A model generated the notes under the pieces. That model was not told where the DNA came from and ran no database searches. It saw nothing but the letters and a program-made list of their open reading frames with translations. A stretch of DNA of 64,000 bases. Source: Suipraeoptans intestinalis (GTDB lineage: Bacteria; Bacillota; Clostridia; Lachnospirales; Lachnospiraceae). The stretch spans positions 507,001 through 571,000 of the forward strand of contig NZ_VULY01000018.1 of the NCBI RefSeq assembly GCF_009696485.1, in the 5' to 3' direction. Every line of letters begins with the position of its first letter. The stretch's first letter is position 1. Shown here piece by piece: positions 8,581 through 16,987 of the stretch. The position numbers and the translations under genes are program-made.

Positions 8581-9258
8581 TTACTCCTTTGCTTCAAATT
8601 CGTAGATTTCAAGAATTTCTGCGCTACCGCCCGATTGGCTGCCTACCGATACCATAACGTATTCGCCTTCTGCATCGGGAACAACGACTGTCCTTTCGCA
8701 AAGAATCAGATAATTTGTACCTGTACCCATCTGCTTCGCGATAAGCGCAACGGGGGAATACTCCACACCCGTAAGTCCTTCATACGCCTTTTCAAGCGCT
8801 TTTTTTGCCTCCTCTGTTACGATGGGACTGTCAACGGGTACAAAGTCACCCGTTATTTCCTCTTCGTGGGTTGCGTTCGCTTTGCTGGCCTTTATATCGA
8901 CAATCTCCTCTTCCCCGTTCAGGCTCTCATAAAGAGTTACCAACGCATAGGTTGCATTTGCATCAGGAACTACAGGCGCAGTTTTGCAAAGCACCAGGTG
9001 ATTGGTACCTGAAACTGTCTGAAAAGCAATATATGCAACCGGTGTGAAGGTGACTCCATCCATGCCTTTCATCGCTCTTTCAAATAATGCTTCTACGGTT
9101 TTCGTGATTTTGGGTGAATCTGCTTTCGTCCACCCTCTATTGATTTCACTTCCAGCTCTTTTTCCTTTTTTTGTTTCCTGTTTGCTGCACGCTGCAAAAA
9201 CGATACAGCTTGTCACAAAAAGTGTAAGGCAGACTAAAACTGCAATCATCTTTTTCAT
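8581..9258 (-). CDS. Secreted lipoprotein with two tandem copies of one domain
   Basis: A 225-residue protein with a lipoprotein signal peptide and lipobox ending at C24 (FAAC), so it should be tethered outside the cytoplasmic membrane. The mature part is an internal duplication: residues 42-122 and 137-219 align throughout, sharing DSP-I-(T/V)-(K/E), (M/L)-(D/T)-GV-(T/E)-(F/Y)-(T/S)-PVA, G-TN-(H/Y)-L-(V/I)-LC and VVPDA. Each copy keeps one Cys at the same place (C91, C187). Ribosome binding site GAGGA precedes the ATG. I do not recognise the domain. It is monocistronic between the PBP terminator and a decayed gene. Confidence 0.85.
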   Translation of the reverse strand: MKKMIAVLVCLTLFVTSCIVFAACSKQETKKGKRAGSEINRGWTKADSPKITKTVEALFERAMKGMDGVTFTPVAYIAFQTVSGTNHLVLCKTAPVVPDANATYALVTLYESLNGEEEIVDIKASKANATHEEEITGDFVPVDSPIVTEEAKKALEKAYEGLTGVEYSPVALIAKQMGTGTNYLILCERTVVVPDAEGEYVMVSVGSQSGGSAEILEIYEFEAKE

Positions 9259-9298
9259 TCTTTTGTCCTCACGTCTGAGCTTTTTTGAACCACAGTTT

Positions 9299-9468
9299 TT
9301 ACCTTTTAGGTATCCACAGCCAGCAACGGTTAACTTTCTTGCAATATGTCCTGTATTCTTTCCCGTACATGTCTTGAAGCCATTTTTCTTCGGTATGCTT
9401 TATAAGCCACGGTCAACAACCGTCACCAGTCCATAATAGATTTTTCTCAATCTGTTTTTCACCGACAT
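9299..9468 (-). pseudogene. Decayed remnant, probably isoprenylcysteine methyltransferase-like
   Basis: Two short frames abut here. The first (9400-9468, 22 codons, MSVKNRLRKIYYG-like start) has a ribosome-binding-like GAAGAAGGG directly upstream. The second, in another frame (9299-9412), reads EEKWLQDMYGKEYRTYCKKV followed by NRC and a Trp-rich end, then a stop. That pattern matches my memory of the C-terminal tail of isoprenylcysteine carboxyl methyltransferase-family membrane proteins. The middle of the gene is missing, so this is most likely a deletion plus frameshift relic. Confidence 0.45.
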
Positions 9469-9633
9469 CCCTTCTTTCTAAGTAGATTTTCTGTCTTCTG
9501 CTTCTGACCATTTTCTTTTTAAAAAAAAGAGGCATAGAAATACATCATTTCTCTACCTCCCTATTTTACTACTCGTTTCTTGCTGTCTGTTCTCTGCTGT
9601 CTCTGCGTTTTGGGAAGTTCGATCTCCTGTCTT
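9469..9633. other. Gene-free spacer upstream of the methyltransferase relic
   Basis: Together with 9259-9298 this is the non-coding part of a roughly 375-base stretch between the lipoprotein gene and glcK. It holds T-rich plus-strand sequence and an A-run near 9519-9530. No promoter, hairpin or open frame stands out. Confidence 0.4.
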
Positions 9634-10578
9634 CTATTCCCCCAGCCTCTGTAGCAGCAGCTTGGCCGCTCCACAGATCCCTGCGTCGTTCCCCAAGCTT
9701 GCCAGTTCAAACCGGGTACCGCTGTTTGCAAAAAACTGCTTTTTCCTGAAATATTTTTCTATGTATGTAATGACGATCTCTCCTGCCTTGGAAACGCCTC
9801 CGCCGATCACGATCAGAGACGGGTCTGCCACTACCGCCACATTTGCCAGGGCTCCACCCAGATAGGCTCCAAACTCTTCCGCGATCTCCTCTGCCAGTTT
9901 ATCTCCCTTTTTCAGAGCGTCAAATACAGACTTGGCGCTGTTTTCCCTTCCTCTCAGACAAGAAGGAAGAGTGCTTTCTTTCAGATGCTTCTCTGCCAGT
10001 CTTGCAATCCCCCGTGCTGACGCATACTGCTCCAGGCAGCCAAGCTTCCCGCAGCCACAAGGCTTTGTTTCTGTCTCATTGACACAGATATGACCAATCT
10101 CTCCGCCTGCTCCATGGCCTCCTACCAGTGGATGGCCTCCTACGATCACGCCTCCGCCTACGCCTGTTCCCAGCGTCACCATCACCATATTTTTCTGGCC
10201 CTTTCCTGCTCCCAGCCACATTTCACCCAGGGCAGCCAGATTGGCGTCATTTCCAACCTCCACCGTATATCCTGTCAGTTCCTCCAGTTCTCTTTTTACT
10301 TCTTTGTATCCCCAGCCAAGATTAGCGGTATTTTTTACGATCCCTTCTTCCCCCACCGGAGCCGGAATCCCAAGCCCGATTCCTGCGATCTGCTCCTTCG
10401 TCAGATGATGTGCTATCCTCTTTTTTTCCAGCGATCCTGCGATATCCGGAAGGATCTTCTCCCCGCCGTTTTCCGTTCTGGTCTTTATCTCCCACTTCTC
10501 CACCAGGATCCCTTCTGTGGAAAACAATCCTATCTTTACGCTGGTTCCGCCCACATCTACTCCAAAACAATACTCCAT
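9634..10578 (-). CDS. glcK: ROK-family glucokinase
   Basis: Cytoplasmic ATP-dependent sugar kinase, 314 residues, most likely glucose to glucose-6-phosphate. The N-terminal phosphate-binding motif GVDVGGTSVKIGLF is present, as are the ROK signature around residues 130-160 (TLGTGVGGGVIV, GGHGAGGEIGH) and the zinc-binding CGCGKLGCLE. It lies 86 bases downstream of hprK on the same strand with AAGGAAAG before the ATG, so the pair is probably cotranscribed, which suits a shared role in carbon catabolite control. Specificity for glucose rather than another hexose is inferred from the family. Confidence 0.92.
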   Translation of the reverse strand: MEYCFGVDVGGTSVKIGLFSTEGILVEKWEIKTRTENGGEKILPDIAGSLEKKRIAHHLTKEQIAGIGLGIPAPVGEEGIVKNTANLGWGYKEVKRELEELTGYTVEVGNDANLAALGEMWLGAGKGQKNMVMVTLGTGVGGGVIVGGHPLVGGHGAGGEIGHICVNETETKPCGCGKLGCLEQYASARGIARLAEKHLKESTLPSCLRGRENSAKSVFDALKKGDKLAEEIAEEFGAYLGGALANVAVVADPSLIVIGGGVSKAGEIVITYIEKYFRKKQFFANSGTRFELASLGNDAGICGAAKLLLQRLGE

Positions 10579-10664
10579 TTTTCTTTCCTTCGCTTTCTGT
10601 CAGTCTTTTGCCGAAATTTCCCGGCCCTTTGCACCCGTCTTTTTCCGTCCTTTTTACTGCCTTC

Positions 10665-11588
10665 TTATTTTGACATATTCTGCTGTATTCTTTTGTACAG
10701 CTCCTCCACGGCATTGTACCCCATCTGCTTCTGTCTGTGGTTGATGGCGGCCGTTTCCACGATGATCGCAAGGTTTCGTCCCGGCCGGATGGGAATCTGA
10801 TGACACACTACTTTCTTCCCTAAAAACTCGGTGTATTCCTCTTCCATTCCCAGCCTGTCGTATGCCTTATCCTTATCCCAGTCTTCCAGTGTGATCGCCA
10901 GCTCAATGGCTTTGGTTTCCCGTACACTCATCACACCAAACAGCATTTTGACGTCTACGATCCCGATTCCCCGCAATTCGATGAAATGGCGCGTCACATC
11001 CGGCGCCGTCCCAATCAGAAGTTCGTCGCTGACTCTGCGGATCTCCACCACATCATCGCTGACCAGTCTGTGTCCCCGCTTGATCAGCTCCAGCGCCGCC
11101 TCGCTTTTTCCGATTCCACTCTCTCCCATGATCAAAACGCCTACGCCGTACACATCCACCAACACTCCATGAATGGAAATACAGGGAGCCAGTTCTTCAT
11201 TCAGCCACCTGGTCAGTTCAGAAGTAAACTCAGAAGTTGCTCTTTCTGTTATAAAAACCGGAATTTCCGCTTCTTCTGCCAACTGTAAAAACAATTCATC
11301 CGGCACCAGATTTCTGCAGAAAATGATACAGGGCAGCTGATAATGCAGCAGTCCTTTGTACACATCTTCCTTTTTCTCCTGGGACAGCTTTTCTACAAAG
11401 GTGTACTCTACATATCCGATGATCTGTACACGGTCGGAATCAAAATGTTCAAAATACCCCGCCAGCTGCAACGCCGGCCGGTTTAAATCGGGAACCTCAA
11501 TTTTTTTCCCCGTAAGATCCACATTCGGCGTCAGATTTTTCAGTTTCATCCGCTCTTCTAACTGTCTCAGCTCCACTCCTGCTCCCAT
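10665..11588 (-). CDS. hprK: HPr kinase/phosphorylase
   Basis: Phosphorylates or dephosphorylates Ser46 of HPr, the switch for CcpA-dependent catabolite repression. The product has the N-terminal HprK domain, then a P-loop GESGIGKS at residues 155-162, and the catalytic DDVVEIR segment and LRGIGI(V)DV region that follow. The ATG at 11588 is preferred: GAAGGAG lies 7 bases upstream. An in-frame ATG at 11609 has AAAGGA directly against it and would add seven mostly Arg residues. About 307 residues, normal for the family. Confidence 0.95.
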   Translation of the reverse strand: MGAGVELRQLEERMKLKNLTPNVDLTGKKIEVPDLNRPALQLAGYFEHFDSDRVQIIGYVEYTFVEKLSQEKKEDVYKGLLHYQLPCIIFCRNLVPDELFLQLAEEAEIPVFITERATSEFTSELTRWLNEELAPCISIHGVLVDVYGVGVLIMGESGIGKSEAALELIKRGHRLVSDDVVEIRRVSDELLIGTAPDVTRHFIELRGIGIVDVKMLFGVMSVRETKAIELAITLEDWDKDKAYDRLGMEEEYTEFLGKKVVCHQIPIRPGRNLAIIVETAAINHRQKQMGYNAVEELYKRIQQNMSK

Positions 11589-11638
11589 AACCAGTCTCCT
11601 TCTTCTCATTCCTTTGTGATCGAACGTTTCTGTGTTTT

Positions 11639-11667
11639 ATTATAGCATATTCTTCCTGTAAAGTGTA
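11639..11667 (-). promoter_or_regulatory. Promoter of hprK-glcK
   Basis: On the minus strand TACACT (11662-11667) lies 17 bases before a consensus TATAAT (11639-11644), which has an extended -10 TGC. It is the only good promoter between the cobalamin operon end and hprK. Confidence 0.65.
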
Positions 11668-11762
11668 TTTCATTGTAAAACATCGAACCCTTCTCTTGCA
11701 AGCGCCCAACATTTTCTTCCGAAAAGCATTCGGGATCTTTTTCCTGGAAAACCGCGAAATAC

Positions 11763-12395
11763 TTACAAGAGATACAAAAGAGCATTGCAGATACAAGCGG
11801 CAATATTGCTTCCCCCTTTTCGTCCGCCGGCAACAATGTAAGGGGTGTCGGTCAGCGTCAGGATCCTTTCCTTTGCCGGAATCACATTTACAAAGCCCAC
11901 CGGCGCTCCTATTACCAGCTCCGGAGCCACTTTCCCCTCCCGGATCAATTGATCTAGCCGCAGCAGAGCCGTCGGTGCGTTTCCAATAGCAAAGATCAGC
12001 TTTTCCGGCAAGGAGGAAGCTTTGTCCATGCTGGCAACCGCTCTGGTAGTTCCGTTTCTTTTTGCCATCATAGCCACATCCTCATCTGACATGAAGCAAT
12101 ATACCTTCCCACCGTAGGCTTCCAGCTTTTTCCGATTGATTCCGGCACGCGCCATCTGAGTATCTGTCACAATAGACGCTCCCTGCCGGATAGCCTCCAA
12201 TCCCCGGTCCACAGCCGTTTCCGAAAATACCAGGTTCTTTGCATAGTCAAAATCTGCGCTGGTGTGGATGCATCGCTTTATGACCGGCGCTTCTTTCTCC
12301 TTCAGAAAGATTCCCTGCTCTTCCAGTTCTTTTGTAATGATCTCAAAACTTCTTTCTTCTATTTTTTCCGGAAGTATCTGTTCTATCTTCTCCAT
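11763..12395 (-). CDS. cbiC: Cobalt-precorrin-8 methylmutase CbiC
   Basis: Moves the C11 methyl group to C12, giving cobyrinate. The 210-residue length is typical. The catalytic His is H44 in CIHTSADFDYA, and the C-terminal signature GAPVGFVNVIPAKE plus GGRKGGSNIAA is present. It begins at the base after the cbiP stop and is the last gene of the cobalamin operon; the ring-processing step it encodes comes much earlier than that of its immediate neighbours, so gene order does not follow pathway order here. Confidence 0.95.
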   Translation of the reverse strand: MEKIEQILPEKIEERSFEIITKELEEQGIFLKEKEAPVIKRCIHTSADFDYAKNLVFSETAVDRGLEAIRQGASIVTDTQMARAGINRKKLEAYGGKVYCFMSDEDVAMMAKRNGTTRAVASMDKASSLPEKLIFAIGNAPTALLRLDQLIREGKVAPELVIGAPVGFVNVIPAKERILTLTDTPYIVAGGRKGGSNIAACICNALLYLL

Positions 12396-13901
12396 CTAAA
12401 TTCCTTTCTCCAGAATCCTGTATATTTCTTTCATATCCAAATGTTCTCTCAGGCCGGCTGCCAGAAGGTCGTACTGCTCTTCCTTATAGGTCTTATAGTC
12501 CTTGTACCCTTCCTCTTCCAGCCGGATTCCCTTTTTCTCTGCCAGACCGTTCAGAAGAGCCCGCACCACCTCTTCCCGGTCAAAGATCCCGTGGACATAA
12601 GTTCCATAAACGTTTCCTTTGCTGTACCCCTCTTTCTTTTTTTCGCCGGTGATCCGGTTCTCTATCAGGCTCAGAAAGCCATTGTCTTCTATCGGCACAG
12701 ACTCCCCCATATGGATTTCATATCCTTCTATCTCCGTATGGTTGATCTGCTCCAAAATCCCTGTTGCTCCTTTGAAGATCCCCGTCACCTGCGTCCTGAT
12801 CTTTTCTGTAGAAAACACAGTTCGGATGGGCAGAAGCCCCATCCCCTTCATGCTGCCTCCTCCTTCTGCTCCAAAAGGATCCTCCAGCGTTTCTCCCAGC
12901 ATCTGATAGCCTCCGCAGATTCCCCAGACAGGCACCTCTCTTTGGGCTGCTTTTTGGATCAGCACTTCCAGTCCGGATTCCCGCAGCCAGCGAAGATCCG
13001 CCATAGTACTTTTGGTTCCCGGCAGCAGGATCAGATCCGGGTCCTTCAGCTCCCGGCATCTGGACACATAGCGAAGGGAGGCCTGGGGCAGATTTTCCAA
13101 AGGCATAAAGTCCGTAAAATTGGAGATTCTGGGAACACGTATTACGGCAATGTCCAGCGGTTTTTTCTTCGTCTCCGTAAAAAACCGTTCTGTCAGACTG
13201 TCCTCTTCCTCAATATCCACCTGTAGGTAGGGCGTCACTCCCACCACCGGGATTTTACTTTTTTTCTCCAGAAACCGGATCCCCGGTTCTAAAATCCCCT
13301 TGTCTCCCCGAAATTTGTTGATGATAAGTCCTTTTACCATCCTTCTTTCCTCTTCCTCCAGAAGCATCAAGGTTCCCAGGATCTGGGCAAACACGCCGCC
13401 TCTGTCAATATCTCCCACCAGAAGTACAGGCGCTTTTGCCATTTTTGCCATCCCCATATTGACAATGTCTTCCTGTTTCAGATTGATCTCTGCCGGGCTT
13501 CCCGCTCCTTCCATTACCAGAATATCGTATGCTTCCAGATTTGCAAGAGACGACAGGATCTGAGGGATCAGTTGTTTTTTGTAAGCGAAATAGTCCTTTG
13601 CCGACAGATTGCCGATCGCCTTTCCTCTCACAATCACTTGGGAACCCACATCGCTGGAAGGCTTCAATAAAATGGGATTCATATCCACGCTGGGCGCGAT
13701 CCCGGCCGCCTCTGCCTGCACCACCTGGGCTCTTCCCATTTCCAGCCCTTCATCGGTGATATAGGAATTCAACGCCATATTCTGGGATTTAAAAGGTGCC
13801 GTCTGATATCCATCCTGATGAAAGATACGCGCCAGTCCCGTACAGATCAGGCTTTTCCCCGCATTGGACATAGTTCCTTGTATCATGATTTTTTTAGCCA
13901 T
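12396..13901 (-). CDS. cbiP: Cobyric acid synthase CbiP
   Basis: Glutamine-dependent amidation of four side chains (b, d, e, g) of adenosylcobyrinate diamide. The N-terminal ATP-binding domain carries the modified P-loop GTMSNAGKS and KSQNMALNSYI; the C-terminal class I-like amidotransferase domain has the nucleophile Cys in WGICGGYQMLG and a late YVHGIFD His. The ATG at 13901 (MAKKIMIQGTM) is preferred since AAAGGA lies upstream; a frame eight codons longer has no good site. It overlaps cobD by 19 bases. Confidence 0.95.
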   Translation of the reverse strand: MAKKIMIQGTMSNAGKSLICTGLARIFHQDGYQTAPFKSQNMALNSYITDEGLEMGRAQVVQAEAAGIAPSVDMNPILLKPSSDVGSQVIVRGKAIGNLSAKDYFAYKKQLIPQILSSLANLEAYDILVMEGAGSPAEINLKQEDIVNMGMAKMAKAPVLLVGDIDRGGVFAQILGTLMLLEEEERRMVKGLIINKFRGDKGILEPGIRFLEKKSKIPVVGVTPYLQVDIEEEDSLTERFFTETKKKPLDIAVIRVPRISNFTDFMPLENLPQASLRYVSRCRELKDPDLILLPGTKSTMADLRWLRESGLEVLIQKAAQREVPVWGICGGYQMLGETLEDPFGAEGGGSMKGMGLLPIRTVFSTEKIRTQVTGIFKGATGILEQINHTEIEGYEIHMGESVPIEDNGFLSLIENRITGEKKKEGYSKGNVYGTYVHGIFDREEVVRALLNGLAEKKGIRLEEEGYKDYKTYKEEQYDLLAAGLREHLDMKEIYRILEKGI

Positions 13902-14956
13902 TTGATCATCCTTTCGTTTTCCCAAGGGCTGCGTACTGCGATCCGGTAATAGCCGGCAGAAAGTCCCGGATAGTTGGAACAGTCCCGGATCAGAAAGCCG
14001 TTTTCCAGCGCTTTTTGATACAGGTCTTTTTCTCCCTTCAAAAACAGGAAATTTGCCGGTGTGTCAAATACCTGCCTGCCTGTTTCCAACAGGGCCTTTT
14101 GCAATTTTTTTCTTTCTTCCTTTATCATTTTTCTGGATTGTTTTAAGTAGCCTCCCGGCGACTTTAAAGCTGCAAGTCCCGCTGCCTGCGCCAAGACCGA
14201 TACGTTCCATGCCTGCAATGTCTTCCGTATGGCTTTTAACAGTTCTTCGTTGCTGCTAAGTCCATAGCCCAGACGAAGTCCCGGCATACAAAACAGTTTG
14301 GTGAATGCCTTTACAAGAAGCACATGCGGAAATTTTTTCATTTCTTTTTTTATATCATAACAGGAAGCATCCTCCAGAAAGTCCAGAAAACATTCGTCCA
14401 AAACCAGCCAGACTCCCTGTTCTTCGCATGCCTGTGCGACCCTAAGCAACAGTTCTTTTTTCATCAGTTGTCCGGTGGGATTGTTGGGATTACAAAGAAA
14501 AAGGATTTCTATATCCGGACGGATTTCTTTCAAAAGATCCTCCGTCACACAGAATCCGTCTTTTTCCTGCAAATGATAGTATACTATCCTTGCCCCTCCT
14601 GCCTGAAGGGCCTTTTCATACTCTGCAAAAGAGGGGACGGGAAGCAGGGCTTTTTTTGGTTTCAGTGCCTGCACGATTCCGAAAAACAACTCTGCCGCCC
14701 CATTGGTACATAGCACTTCTTCTGCTTCTACTTCCTCAAAGCGTCCGATAGCTTCGCACAGCCCTTCACACTGAATATCCGGATAAGCCGCGATCCTGTC
14801 TGCCTGCTGTCTGATAACTTCCACGACCTGCAAGGGTGGTCCCAGCGGATTGCTGTTGACAGAAAAATCTGTCACGCCCGGATTCCGATAAATATCTCCT
14901 CCGTGTATCTGCTCTCTTTTATATGACCTCAATCCGTTTCTCCTTTCTCCTGCCAA
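13883..14956 (-). CDS. cobD: Threonine-phosphate decarboxylase CobD
   Basis: PLP enzyme of the class I/II aminotransferase fold that makes (R)-1-amino-2-propanol phosphate, the linker attached by CbiB. 357 residues. The N-terminal HGG and DFSVNSNPLGPP, the CNPNNPTG motif, and VKAFTKLFCMPGLRLGY with the PLP-binding Lys after Thr are all present. A histidinol-phosphate aminotransferase is the main alternative, but the position between cbiB and cbiP and the absence of his genes favour CobD. Confidence 0.92.
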   Translation of the reverse strand: MAGERRNGLRSYKREQIHGGDIYRNPGVTDFSVNSNPLGPPLQVVEVIRQQADRIAAYPDIQCEGLCEAIGRFEEVEAEEVLCTNGAAELFFGIVQALKPKKALLPVPSFAEYEKALQAGGARIVYYHLQEKDGFCVTEDLLKEIRPDIEILFLCNPNNPTGQLMKKELLLRVAQACEEQGVWLVLDECFLDFLEDASCYDIKKEMKKFPHVLLVKAFTKLFCMPGLRLGYGLSSNEELLKAIRKTLQAWNVSVLAQAAGLAALKSPGGYLKQSRKMIKEERKKLQKALLETGRQVFDTPANFLFLKGEKDLYQKALENGFLIRDCSNYPGLSAGYYRIAVRSPWENERMIKWLKKS

Positions 14957-15007
14957 ACCTCATCCAGGTTCTGTTTCCCAGATCCGAGATCCTCTGAACT
15001 CCAAAAC

Positions 15008-15979
15008 CTACCGTCCCCAAAGACAACCTCTCACTGCGATTGCCAGAACAGCCGCCAGGATCCCTGTTCCATACAGTAATTTATGTGCTCTCAAAATATC
15101 CTCTGCCATAATGGCACGGATCGGATCTCCAATGGTAGGCTTTTCATACTTCTTCCCGAAATACCAGGCGTCCCCCGCCAGCTGCACCTGGAGTACCCCT
15201 GCCATGACAGCCTCTGTCTGCGCCGCATTCGGACTTTTATGCTTCCTTCTGTCTCTCCTGTATATGCGAACCCCTTCCCGCACCGGCATCCCAAGAAAAT
15301 ACGCTGCCAACAGCATCAGGCCTGCCGATATTCTGGCGGGCAGATAATTCAGAAGATCATCCAGCCTTGCTGACGCGCTTCCAAAATACCGATAGGTATC
15401 ATTTTGGTAGCCCACCATGGAATCCATGGTATTTACTGCCTTGTACAGATAGCCTCCCGCCCCTCCGCCAATACACAAAAAAAGCAGAGGCGCCACTACC
15501 CCGTCGGAGGTGTTTTCCGCCACCGTTTCTACCGCCGCCTTGATCACACCCTCCTCTGTAAGGTTTGCCGTGTCTCTTCCAACGATCATGGCTACCGCCT
15601 TTCTGGCCGGCTCTATCCCGGTCTTCAAAGCCTCGTACACTTTTTTGCTTTCCGTCCTGAGACTTTTCATCGCCAGCATCTGATAGCACATGACGCTCTC
15701 GATTCCCAGTCCCAGTCCCCAGTGAAGCCTGTAACAAAAAGACACGAAAAAAAACGGAAGAACACCCCAAATCAGAAGCATCAGAATCACTAACAGACCG
15801 CCGCCTGCCCGCTCTCCTGTTTTTGTTTTGGGCAGGCAGGCTCTGATCCTGCCTTCCAGTCCTTCTATCGTCTTGCCCATCAAGCGGACCGGATGATACA
15901 GCCATACAGGATCTCCCAGAAGCAGATCCAGTCCCACTCCCACGCACAGAGGGAGGAGCATTCTCCACCATTCATTCAT
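15008..15979 (-). CDS. cbiB: Adenosylcobinamide-phosphate synthase CbiB
   Basis: Integral membrane enzyme that attaches aminopropanol (phosphate) to cobyric acid. 323 residues with several membrane helices; family features include GLDLLLGDPVWLYHPVRLMG at the N-terminus, ARKAVAMIVGRDT, AVETVAENTSDGVVAP and NTMDSMVGYQNDTYRYFG. The ATG at 15979 follows GGAGG and overlaps the cobC stop (ATGA), so translation is coupled. Confidence 0.95.
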   Translation of the reverse strand: MNEWWRMLLPLCVGVGLDLLLGDPVWLYHPVRLMGKTIEGLEGRIRACLPKTKTGERAGGGLLVILMLLIWGVLPFFFVSFCYRLHWGLGLGIESVMCYQMLAMKSLRTESKKVYEALKTGIEPARKAVAMIVGRDTANLTEEGVIKAAVETVAENTSDGVVAPLLFLCIGGGAGGYLYKAVNTMDSMVGYQNDTYRYFGSASARLDDLLNYLPARISAGLMLLAAYFLGMPVREGVRIYRRDRRKHKSPNAAQTEAVMAGVLQVQLAGDAWYFGKKYEKPTIGDPIRAIMAEDILRAHKLLYGTGILAAVLAIAVRGCLWGR

Positions 15980-16548
15980 AACGTCCTCCACACTCCCACC
16001 TCGGAAACGGCTTCTTCCAACGTCAATTGGTATCCTTCTCCATTTCCTACATGATAGTCATAAAATTCTTGCTTTGGTCTTCCTACTTCCGTCAGGATAC
16101 TCATGATCGTCCCTCCGTGCACTACCAGTGCGGCCGTTTCTATCTGATACTTTTGGCATTCTCTTCTGACTTTTTCAAACCCTGACAGACATCGCCTCGC
16201 AAAACCTTCTCTGCTTTCTCCTTCCGGAAACGGAAGACTTCCTCCGCTTTCGATCCATTTCCAATAAGCCTCCGACTCCTGAAGTTCGTCTGCATTTTTT
16301 CCTTCAAACACACCAAAATCACATTCTGCCAGTTCCTCTACGATCACCGGTTCCTGGTGCGGATACAGGATTGCTGCCGTCTCCCGGCAGCGAAGCCTGG
16401 GACTGACAAACACCTTCTCCACCTGAGGATACCGTTTCCCCTGAAGCTCCCTCTTTCCCTCTTTGCAGAGAGCTTCCTCTGTCTTTCCAATATATCTTCT
16501 CTCTTTGTTTCCCTGGGTCATCCCATGTCGGATAAAATAGATATTCAT
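15976..16548 (-). CDS. cobC: Alpha-ribazole phosphatase (histidine phosphatase family)
   Basis: Removes phosphate from alpha-ribazole phosphate or from the cobalamin 5'-phosphate in nucleotide loop assembly. The 190-residue product starts MNIYFIRHGMTQGN, carrying the catalytic RHG, with a second His in VVHGGTIMS and an Arg in SPRLRCRETA. The start at 16548 follows from homology: the frame is open for about 95 codons further, but that part is the shadow of the cobU-like gene. The assignment to cobC rather than a general phosphoglycerate mutase rests on its place in the operon. Confidence 0.88.
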   Translation of the reverse strand: MNIYFIRHGMTQGNKERRYIGKTEEALCKEGKRELQGKRYPQVEKVFVSPRLRCRETAAILYPHQEPVIVEELAECDFGVFEGKNADELQESEAYWKWIESGGSLPFPEGESREGFARRCLSGFEKVRRECQKYQIETAALVVHGGTIMSILTEVGRPKQEFYDYHVGNGEGYQLTLEEAVSEVGVWRTL

Positions 16549-16571
16549 GCTGCTTCCATCACTCCTCCTGC

Positions 16572-16973
16572 TTATTTGATCCGTCTGCCTATGCCACAAA
16601 TGACCCGATGGACCTCCTCCGCTTCCTTCGCCAGCCAGACACAGATCTCTCCCACCAGATCCCGGTACTGTCTGTCTGCCTGCTCTATGGGAACCAGACC
16701 GCAGCCCACCTCGTTGCAGATGATAACGATCTCCGGGTTTTCCCGCAGGATAGCTCTGCACTGTTCCAGAAGTCGCTCCTTCCCACCTTCTTGAAAAGGC
16801 TCCTTCTCTTCCTGCATCCGCTTTCGGATCCATAACTGAAAATCATAGACCCCTTTTTCCCGATACAGTTCCTCCCGGCTGCAGCAGCTTCCATCCAGGT
16901 ATCTTCCCCTGCCAAATTGTTCTCTGGCATAGTCCCGTTTCCCCTGGGCCGCTCCCCCTATGATCAGTTTCAT
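16572..16973 (-). CDS. Short CobU-like nucleotide-binding protein
   Basis: A 133-residue relative of CobU (adenosylcobinamide kinase/guanylyltransferase, normally about 180). It has a P-loop-like GGAAQGK at residues 6-12 and the CobU C-terminal part (CNEVGCGLVPIEQADRQYRD, then LAKEAEEVHRVICGI). The middle is shortened and the HRxxR segment carrying the guanylylated His is absent, so it probably cannot do the GMP-transfer half-reaction by the usual route. A complete cobU lies 870 bases upstream in the same operon. Ribosome binding site AGGAG is present. Confidence 0.75.
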   Translation of the reverse strand: MKLIIGGAAQGKRDYAREQFGRGRYLDGSCCSREELYREKGVYDFQLWIRKRMQEEKEPFQEGGKERLLEQCRAILRENPEIVIICNEVGCGLVPIEQADRQYRDLVGEICVWLAKEAEEVHRVICGIGRRIK

Positions 16974-16987
16974 CGTCTTTCTCCTTC

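Noticed and set aside
11606..11836. Short minus-strand frames between cbiC and hprK
   Set aside because: They cross the hprK promoter and the 3' end of cbiC and look like noise.
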